A stretch of DNA of 64,000 bases, from NCBI GenBank assembly GCA_035048495.1, contig CM068543.1, positions 31,592,096 through 31,656,095 of the forward strand, given 5' to 3'. This document shows positions 57,499-64,000 of the stretch, one piece after another. The stretch is from Euptelea pleiosperma. Its lineage: Eukaryota; Streptophyta; Magnoliopsida; Ranunculales; Eupteleaceae. Position 1 is the first letter of the stretch, and every line of letters starts with the position of its first letter. Both the position numbers and the translations under genes were made by a program. The notes below the pieces were generated by a model, which was given only the letters and a program-made list of their open reading frames with translations, was not told the origin of the DNA and searched no databases.

Positions 57499-58152
57499 CT
57501 TACCACAACCTCCTTCATCTGAGATGGAAGAATCTTAGCCATTATTTTATAAACACTACACAACAAACTAATAGGCCAATAATCTCTTAATTCCTCTGTC
57601 CCTTCAATTTTAGGAATAACCGAATAAGGGTAATGAATGTAGAGTTGGAGCCTTTATCCTATCTTCTTCTCTTGTGAAACTCTAAAACCATCTGTATAAA
57701 GTCCTCCTTTATCATGTTCCAACATGCTTTATAGAACACCATCGTAAAACCATCTGAGCCCGGTGCCTTTTCTCCAGCAAGAAACTTCATAGCTGCATAC
57801 ACTTCTTCTGATCTTTCAAGCCACCTTGTTGCTTCGACCTTCAAGGAGTCAATTTCCAAACCATCAAGAGGAAGTCTACATAGCCCTTCCGATGTGTACA
57901 CGTTCTTATAAAACCTGTAAATGGCCTTCCCAAACAGACAATTCTTGCTCCATCAATCTGTCACCCATTTTGAGTCTATAAATGCAATTGTTTCTTCTTC
58001 TCCCATTGGCACGCATATGAAATAACTTTTAAGTTTTTGTCCCCCACCTCAAGCCATCTAATTATAGATTTGCCTCCAACTCTTCAAGGCGCATCACTGA
58101 GATCAGCTCTTTTCTAAGCTCCTCCCTTTTTACTCTTCCCTTATTCAATAAA

Positions 58153-58157
58153 GAAAC
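58153..58157. other. Target-site duplication GAAAC, left
   Basis: GAAAC at 58153-58157 is repeated at 63692-63696 on either side of the Copia element. Removing the element and one copy restores a continuous LINE frame (RKDVS / LLNKG), which proves the insertion point. Confidence 0.9.
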
Positions 58158-58420
58158 TGTTGTAAATAAGGTTGTAACCAGTAGATGAAGGTTGTAGATA
58201 GAAGAGGGAAAAAAGTGTAATGGAGGCGGAAGGTGGAGAAAGAGATTAGGGTTAAAGAGAGAAGTTGTGGGAAGAGGAGAGAATGAAACCCTACAAAGGA
58301 GAACACTATTCACGCGACACTATTCACATGAATAGTGAAAACCCAAAAAAGGCCCCACGTGGGGAGTGGGACGCAGCTCACTTGAAACACCCACGTGGGT
58401 GTATTACATAAACTCCAACA
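58158..58420 (-). mobile_element. Copia 3' LTR (263 bp)
   Basis: Read on the plus strand it begins TGTTGTAAATAAGG and ends AACTCCAACA. Compared with the 5' LTR it lacks about 130 bp containing the TA tract and has a 13-bp insertion near 58186. Its central palindrome has CACATG in place of CACGTG. Confidence 0.9.
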
Positions 58421-58428
58421 CTCCCCCT
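58421..58428 (-). other. Polypurine tract of the Copia element
   Basis: On the minus strand AGGGGGAG directly precedes the 3' LTR start, as required for plus-strand priming. Confidence 0.8.
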
Positions 58429-58995
58429 CAAGCTAGTGCGAAGATATCCATCATGCCCAGCTTGCCAGTCAAGGTATGAAGAATAGACTTGTTCACCCTC
58501 TTTGTGAGTATGTCGGCAACCTGTTCCTGTGTTCTCTCATACAGAGTACAAATCAATCTTTGTTGAAGTTTCTCTTTGATGAAGTGACGATTAACTTCAA
58601 TATGCTTGGTCCTATCATGCTGGACTGGGTTGTGAGCAATGCTGATGGCAGCTTTGTTGTCACAGTAGAGGTTCATCGGCTCTGTCACCTAGAGTCCCAG
58701 TTCCTCAAGCATGGTCCTCAACCAAAGGAGTTCGCACATACCATGTGCCATTGAACGAAATTCTGCCTCTGCACTGGATCGAGCTACAACTGGCTGTTTC
58801 TTGCTTCGCCAAGAGACAAGATTTCCTCCAACAAGGGTACAGTATCCTGACGTAGACCGACGATCAGTAACTGAACCTGCCCAATCTGCGTCAGTATATG
58901 CTTCCACTCTAAAGTCTCCATGTCACCCGAACAGTATTCCACGACCTGGAGAGCCCTTGAGGTACCGAAAAACTCGGTGAATTGCCTCAAGATGT
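58428..58995 (-). pseudogene. Copia RNase H domain
   Basis: Two open pieces in the same frame (58907-58689 and 58688-58428) carry YTDADWAGSVTDRRSTSGYC, SSAEAEFRSMA and YCDNKAAISIAHNP, with the catalytic Asp, Glu and Asp in place. They are split by one TAG (CAG origin likely), and a TGA lies just upstream (CGA origin likely). The element's RNase H removes the RNA template during reverse transcription. Confidence 0.85.
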
Positions 58996-59038
58996 GATGA
59001 CCGTGGTGCATGCATAAATTGACTGATAACACTAACAG

Positions 59039-59825
59039 TTAAGCAATATCCGGACGGGTGTGTGCCAAGTAGATCAGCCTGCCAACCAATCGCTGAAACA
59101 TAGCGACATCCTCAAGGGTGTCACCCTCCTCAGAATTCAGCCGATGGTTTTGATCAATTGGAGTCTCTGCTGGTCGAGCTCCCAAATACCCAGTCTCATT
59201 CAGAACGTCTAATACATACTTCCGTTGAGAGATGAAGATGCCCTTCTGAGACCGAGCAACTTCAATTCCCAAGAAGTATTTCAGTGGCCCCAAATCCTTT
59301 GTCTCAAACTCCGAGGACAAGAATGTCTTTAGCTGCTTTATCTCTTTAAGATCATTCCCAGTGATGACAATGTCATCAACATAGACGATCAGTGCCGTGG
59401 TACTAGTCTGCTGGTGCTTCACAAACGTGTGATCGGCCTGACTCTGCTTGTATCCCACTCGTCTGATCGCACTGTTAAACCGCTCGAACCATGCCCTTGG
59501 AGATTGCTTTAGCCCATACAGGGCTTTCCTTAACTTGCACACCTTATCGTCACTTCCAGCAAGTGTCAACCCAGGTGGTAATTTCATGTACACATCTTCT
59601 GTCAAATCTCCATTCAGAAATGCATTCTTCACATCTAGTTGATGCAATGGCCAGGACAGGTTGGCAGTTAAGGATAGAAGAACTCTGACTGAGTTCATCT
59701 TGGCCACAGGTGCAAAAGTCTCCTGATAGTCTATCCCATATGTCTGAGTTCACTGTAAAGACCCATTTGCACCCCACAGGTTTCTTTCCTCTGGGTAGTT
59801 GAACAAGTTCCCATGTTTTGTTCTT
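59039..59825 (-). pseudogene. Copia reverse transcriptase
   Basis: Open from 59707 to 59039: LDVKNAFLNGDLTEDVYMKL, KALYGLKQSPRAWFERFNSA, LIVYVDDIVITGNDLKEI (YVDD catalytic centre) and LGPLKYFLGIEVARSQKGI. Upstream, 59825-59710 holds the start of the domain (KNKTWELVQLPRGKKPVGCK) in shifted frames. The catalytic residues are intact, but a TAG at 59826-59828 and frameshifts block the polyprotein. Confidence 0.88.
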
Positions 59826-60365
59826 CTAAAGAGCCTGCATTTCATCCATCATAGCTTCTTTCCACTTTGGGTGACTAAGTGCGTCTGCAACACTGGAAGG
59901 CAAAGAAACAGAGGAGGCAATACTGACAAAATTCTGATATGACGGAAACAGAGACTGATACGAGACAAAATGTGAGATAGGGTGTTCCGTACAAGTATGT
60001 ACACCCTTCCGAAGTGTAATAGGGAGGTCAATATCGGTGCTCATATGATCGTCAGAAGCTAGAGATGCATGTGGCTCAAGAACAGAAATAGGAACTGAGG
60101 CAGGGACAGAAGCAATACCTGGAATTGGATCCGAAGGGAGACTTGCAGATGTAGGCGCAGGGACAGTGGCTTGTCCTTTCTTCTTGGTTCTGACATATAC
60201 ACGCACATCAGTTGCAGTAGTGGAAGTGTCACTGTCACTAGACTGAGGTCCAGGCATAGGAATAGAGACAGGCAGAGGGCTAGGGACACTCTTCTGCAAC
60301 ATCGTGCTCCCCCTGAAGAGAGGTCTGCTCACCAAAGAAGGGGATGGACTCAGCGAATGTGACAT
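59826..60365 (-). pseudogene. Copia linker between integrase and reverse transcriptase
   Basis: This is an open piece of 179 codons, rich in Ser, Pro and Val (SHSLSPSPSLVSRPLFRGST, VPASVPISVLEP), ending in ADALSHPKWKEAMMDEMQAL, the conserved entry to Copia RT. The TAG after QAL fits a CAG-to-TAG change. Confidence 0.75.
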
Positions 60366-60421
60366 CCATAGAGATGAAGCGACGACGGGTAGTAGGATGA
60401 TAACATTTGTACTCTTTTTTA

Positions 60422-61423
60422 TTACAGGGGTACCCCAAGAAAATGCATTTTAAGGCCCGCGGATCTAACTTGTCCCTCGAAGAACGATGAATATGGACAT
60501 AACAAACACACCCAAAGACCTTGGAGGAACAACGAAAGCCGGGCGATCAGGAACCAGGAGAGATAGGGGAGTCTGAAATCGAGAACCCGAGAGAGCATAC
60601 GATTGATGAGGTAAGCAGCAAGTAAGACAAACTCAGACCAATAGTGTTTCGGAACCTGCATGCCTAACCAGAAAGCATGCTCAACTTCAAGAAGGTGACG
60701 ATTTTTTCTCTCAGCAGTTCCATTCTGTTGAGGTGTCGAAGGGCACGAGGTCTGATGAACAATGCCATGTGAAGCAAAGTAGGATTTCAGACCCCCATCG
60801 AGGTATTCCCCCCCATTGTCAGAGCGAAGAATCTTAAGAGTGGTATGGAACTGAGTGGTAACCATCTTATTGAACTCTTGGAAAATGGAGAATACAGCAT
60901 CTTTGGTTCGCATAAGGTACACCCAGGTACAACCACTAAAGTCATCTACAAAGGTAACAAAGTACCGATATCCAAACAAAGAAGTCATAGGTGCGAGGCC
61001 CCACACATCAGAATGCACAATAGAAAAAATAGTACTTTTATTCTCACTAATGAGAAAAACAGAGCGACAATGTTTGGCCAGTTCACATGTTTCACAATGA
61101 AACGGAACTGTAGAAACAGAAGAGAAAGCAGGAAAGACACGCTTTAAGACTGACACGGGTACATGACCTAGCCGGTTATGCCAAAGCATTAACTGGTCTT
61201 TATTGACTTTACTACTAGTATTGATGCTAGACTGGTGTGCAGATGCAGAAATCGAAGAATCTAGGATGTATAAGCCACCGTCCTCACGTCTATTGCCAAT
61301 CGTCCGCCTCGACTCCAGATCCTGAAACACACAATGAGAAGGAAAAAACGTTACACTGTAGTTAAGACTTTTGGTAAGACTATTGACGGATAGTAAATTA
61401 GCGGTGAATTGCGGAACATGCAA
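60422..61423 (-). pseudogene. Copia integrase
   Basis: Open frame of 333 codons. The zinc region is LWHNRLGHVPVSVLK with CETCELAKHC (HHCC). The catalytic core has HSDVWG, LRSDNGGEY and QQNGTAERKNRH (D, D and E in the expected spacing). The frame changes after LINRML (about 60600), so the last 60 codons are out of frame. A frameshift at about 61430 separates it from protease. Integrase would join the DNA copy to the host chromosome. Confidence 0.88.
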
Positions 61424-61697
61424 AACAGAAGACAGAGAGAGCTAGTGTGGCATGAACATCCCCTTTTCCAGAGATAGAGGAATAGGTGTCATCAGCTATC
61501 CGAACTTTGTCACGACCAAAACAAATACCATAACTAGAGAAAACGGAGGACATACCAGTCATGTGATCAGACGCCCCTGAATCAATGATCCAAGAAGAGT
61601 TGGAAGGTATAGTAGAGGCAGAAAAAGCAGTCTTAGTACCTGTGTGAGCAAATGCAGACGTGGAAGTGGAGGCCTGGCCATTGAGTTGGGCCATCAT
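61398..61697 (-). pseudogene. Copia aspartic protease
   Basis: WIIDSGASDHMTG carries the DSGA catalytic triad of Copia proteases, followed by VRIADDTYSSISGKGDV. The frame shifts at about 61430 before the join to integrase. A TGA (CGA origin likely) lies just upstream at 61707. Confidence 0.82.
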
Positions 61698-61710
61698 GCG
61701 GCGAAGTCAC

Positions 61711-62763
61711 TCAAGATCTGCAGGAAAGAACGAGTTTGTCCCCAGAGGAGGTAGACACTGGTGGTGCGGTGTCCTGTGTGACTGAGTGCGTTGAGGGAGG
61801 TCCCTGTTTTGCTGATTGACGCTGACGGGAAGTCGAGGCATGTCCTGGGGGACGTCCATGGTGCTTCCAGCAAGTGGCCTGGATATGACCCATGCGACCG
61901 CAGTGATCACACTTGGGTCTGCGTCGGTCCCCAGACTCCTTCGGACTGGATGTCTGTCCCTTCCGATTGGTAGCAGCCAGGGTAGAGAGGTCCTGAGTAT
62001 CACTCCCACTGCGGAGTTGCATGGCAGAGCGGCGGCTGTCTTCCCCCTGAATGTAACCATAGACCTGTGCTAGAGAGGTAGGAGCAGGATCCCTACCAAG
62101 GATCTGAACACGAACTCCCTCAAAGCTCGGATGAAGGCCGAAGAGAAACTGGAAGATCCGGGAACGTTCAACCATTGCCTTGAAGGACTCGACGTCATCT
62201 GCGCACTTGGGGGAGTAACCCTGGTAGTGATCGATCTCCTCCTATTTGCTTCGAAGGGAAGCATAATATGTACCAAGCTTCATCTCACCCTGACGAAGAC
62301 AAGATATCTCTTGTTCTAGTTCATAGAGCTTGGCGAAATTGCCCACCTGGGAGTATGTCTGAGATACGGCATCCCAAACATCTTTGGCCGTTGGTAGGAA
62401 CATAAACCCTTTGTTGATCTGGGTTTGCATCGAGTGAAGAAGCCAGGACATGACAGTCAGGTTCTCCATAACCCAAATCCGATGAGATTTTTCCCTCGGA
62501 TCTAGTTCTTTAGTAGCACCTGTCAGATACTCACTGTAGCCACGGCCCCCAATGTACATGAGAGCGGAAGTCTTCCATTCCAGGAAGTTGGTGCCATCGA
62601 GCTTCACAGTGGTAATGCAGAGCTGAGGGTTGTGATCTCCATGAGAGCCATGAGTCACAGGACTATCCTCAGAGGAAGAGCTAGAAATCACAGATGTGGC
62701 CTCGGGGGAACTCATCGGAGCAGGACCACCAAAAATACCAGGTAGTGTACCGGAGGCTCCCAA
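61711..62763 (-). pseudogene. Copia gag with one nonsense codon
   Basis: One frame from 62763 carries VKLDGTNFLEWKTSALMYIG, the gag core, a TAG at 62242-62244 (CAG origin likely), EEIDHYQGYSPK, ILGRDPAPTSLAQVYGYI, and the zinc knuckle CDHCGRMGHIQATC at about 61917-61876. The tail changes frame near 61740. Gag forms the particle that packages the element RNA. Confidence 0.85.
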
Positions 62764-63287
62764 AAAACCGAAGCGAGGTCTAGAGGAGCCCTAAAGGCCC
62801 AATGAGTGGTGCGCCTAGGACAGTAGGGCCCAGAGATGTCTGATTTTGAAAGAAAATCAAAACCCAAAAAGTAACGGGGGATCCGAGTGATTTTTGGAAA
62901 CTAGGGTTTCGACGGTTAGAATTCGTCGAATCAAGTTTCGAATTGTTCCACGAGCAGTACTGAAGAGGGCGGCAAGGTCAGAGGGGCCTGCTGTTGCACG
63001 AATATAAAAAAAAACCAAAACCCAAAAATCCTCGAAAAACGTGTTGGGTGGAAAAACGCTGGAGAAGCTTGAGAAGAAGATAAATTGGATCTCTGATGCG
63101 GTTGAGAGAAAAAACTAACTAGGAAATAAGAGCCTCTGGTGTTTTGCCTCAAGATTAATCCCTGGATAGTGCAGGAATGATCTCTACGATTTCTTCAAAA
63201 GTTCTCATCGGCTCCGGATGCTAATATAACCGTCTTAGATCGGAATGGAGTCTCTAGGGGACAAAACACATGCCCTAGAGCTACCAT

Positions 63288-63299
63288 GCTCTGATATCA
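63288..63299 (-). other. Copia primer-binding site
   Basis: TGATATCAGAGC on the minus strand directly abuts the 5' LTR. It differs from the usual initiator-Met tRNA site TGGTATCAGAGC by one G-to-A change. Confidence 0.85.
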
Positions 63300-63441
63300 T
63301 GTTGTAAATAAGGTTGTAACCAGTAGATAGAAGAGGGAAAAAAGTGTAATGGAGGCGGAAGGTGGAGAAGGAGATTAGAGTTAAAGAGAGAAGTTGTGGG
63401 AAGAGGAGGGAATGAATTGTTAATTCATTCTCCCGTACTTA

Positions 63442-63444
<3 letters not shown>

Positions 63445-63533
<89 letters not shown>
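63445..63533. repeat. TA microsatellite (about 44 units)
   Basis: 89 bp of uninterrupted TA in the 5' LTR of the Copia element, absent from the 3' LTR. It produces a meaningless Tyr-Ile frame on the plus strand. Confidence 0.95.
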
Positions 63534-63538
<5 letters not shown>

Positions 63539-63588
63539 GGAGAAACCCTACAAAGGAGAACACTATTCACGTGTTACTATTCACGCGA

Positions 63589-63608
63589 CACTATTCACGT
63601 GAATAGTG
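63589..63608. promoter_or_regulatory. 20-bp perfect palindrome with CACGTG core
   Basis: CACTATTCACGTGAATAGTG is fully self-complementary. CACGTG is the G-box bound by plant bHLH and bZIP factors. In the 3' LTR the core reads CACATG. Regulatory use is inferred. Confidence 0.6.
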
Positions 63609-63658
63609 AAAACCCAAAAAAGGCCCCACGTGGGAAGTGGGACGCAGCCCACTTGAGA

Positions 63659-63672
63659 CACCCACGTGGGTG
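63659..63672. promoter_or_regulatory. 14-bp palindrome with G-box core
   Basis: CACCCACGTGGGTG is self-complementary, contains CCACGTGG, and is conserved in both LTRs. A further CCCACGTGGG lies at 63625-63634. Confidence 0.6.
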
Positions 63673-63696
63673 TATTACATAAACTCCAACAGAAAC

Positions 63697-64000
63697 GTCC
63701 TTTCTATCTAGATCAACAATTCTCGCCTTTTCACCCACATTCCCAAAAGATTCTTTGTTCCACACCTTAATCTTCTCCTTGAGAGTTGTCATCTTAGAAC
63801 AAAATACATATCTAGCCCTACCTCTAACTGAAGAGGCTTTTCCACTACGCATCTACATGCTCTCTTAATTTTGGATCTTCTAGCCACAAAATTTCAAACT
63901 TGACGAGAGTTTCTTTTTTAGGAATTTAAAATTCCCTTAAAAACATAGCTTATGGCTAGAGACTTAGTTGCACGAAGTGATAAGAGGGTGCGGGAGCGAA
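63697..64000 (-). mobile_element. LINE continuing beyond the Copia insertion
   Basis: On the minus strand 63852-63697 reads KMTTLKEKIKVWNKESFGNV and ARIVDLDRKD, the linker between endonuclease and RT of plant L1 ORF2. It joins in frame to RVKREELRKEL at 58152 once the Copia element is removed. The endonuclease part lies off the right edge. Confidence 0.8.

Larger units (their letters stand above)
56230..58157 (-). mobile_element. L1-type LINE (minus strand) in intron 11, right part split off by Copia
   Basis: On the minus strand from 58152 it carries REELRKELISVMRLEELEAN, MANGRRRNNCIYRL-like linker, EKAPGSDGFTMVFYKACWN (about 57790-57700), RT with GAFIKGRQILDGVVIASECT, KTYDHIEWSFLDYIM and GQGDPLSPLLVILVDESLSR, a YVDD-type active site near 57060, and post-RT LVKWKLVCKPKYGGIGFRLL (about 56580). 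The 3' end is lost near 56230. Its beginning continues at 63697 beyond the Copia insertion. Stops and shifts make it inactive. Confidence 0.82.
58158..63691 (-). mobile_element. Nearly complete Ty1/Copia element inside a LINE
   Basis: The 5,534-bp element is bounded by LTRs (58158-58420 and 63300-63691) and a 5-bp duplication GAAAC. On the minus strand the order is 5' LTR, primer site, gag, protease, integrase, RT, RNase H, polypurine tract, 3' LTR, the normal Copia order. Stops and frameshifts in every domain region make it non-autonomous. The LTRs differ by about 7 transitions over roughly 245 aligned bases by hand count, so it is fairly young. Confidence 0.92.
63300..63691 (-). mobile_element. 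Copia 5' LTR (392 bp) with CACGTG palindromes and TA tract
   Basis: On the minus strand it starts TGTTGGAGTTTATG. Three CACGTG palindromes follow (63659-63672, 63625-63634, 63589-63608), then the TA tract (63445-63533). The rest is GA/TC-rich and ends CTTATTTACAACA. Confidence 0.9.

Noticed and set aside
63396..63602. Frame with a long Tyr-Ile run
   Set aside because: It is only the translation of the TA microsatellite.

Overview
This 64-kb window looks like nuclear DNA of a flowering plant. It has long AT-rich non-coding stretches and dense, nested LTR retrotransposons and L1-type LINEs. It also holds one split host gene with GT-AG introns whose protein closely resembles plant DExH-box RNA helicases (DExH3/DExH5 group). 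The species cannot be told from the sequence; a dicot or magnoliid is my guess.

Positions 1-24,960 are transposon debris. A Ty3/Gypsy-like family, called 'family A' here, has LTRs of about 2.5 kb, a primer-binding site resembling the tRNA-Asp type used by Athila-like elements, and one internal reading frame of about 585-590 codons of unknown function. Two copies of that frame lie in opposite orientation (798-2549 minus, 14269-16037 plus), with five complete or partial LTRs around them. A 1.6-kb solo LTR of a SIRE-like Copia family interrupts the second copy (16624-18242). Two more LTR pieces of that family and a truncated gag follow (21965-24250), and the gag is joined in frame to a LINE zinc-binding tail.

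Positions 25,397-64,000 hold the first eleven exons of the helicase gene on the plus strand (start codon 25455; the gene runs off the right edge). The exons encode 707 residues with motifs I, Ia, II (DEIH), III and V intact. The eleventh exon stops just before motif VI. Five introns exceed 5 kb (1, 4, 5, 10 and 11), and their length comes largely from transposons: a Gypsy chromovirus fragment, a 2.0-kb Gypsy solo LTR, two partial Copia elements and several L1 copies. Insertions inside insertions include L1 in L1, L1 in Gypsy, and a nearly whole Copia element (58158-63691) inside an L1.

No coding transposon here looks active. Many of their stop codons sit where a C-to-T change at CAG or CGA would explain them, as expected of methylated, decaying repeats. 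The less routine signals are tRNA-like A/B boxes at a fixed position in four family A LTRs, an array of CCAATCGATTGG palindromes in the SIRE-like LTRs, CACGTG palindromes plus a long TA tract in a Copia 5' LTR, and the unknown frame shared by the two family A copies. Boundaries, counts and percentages were worked out by eye and not by alignment software.
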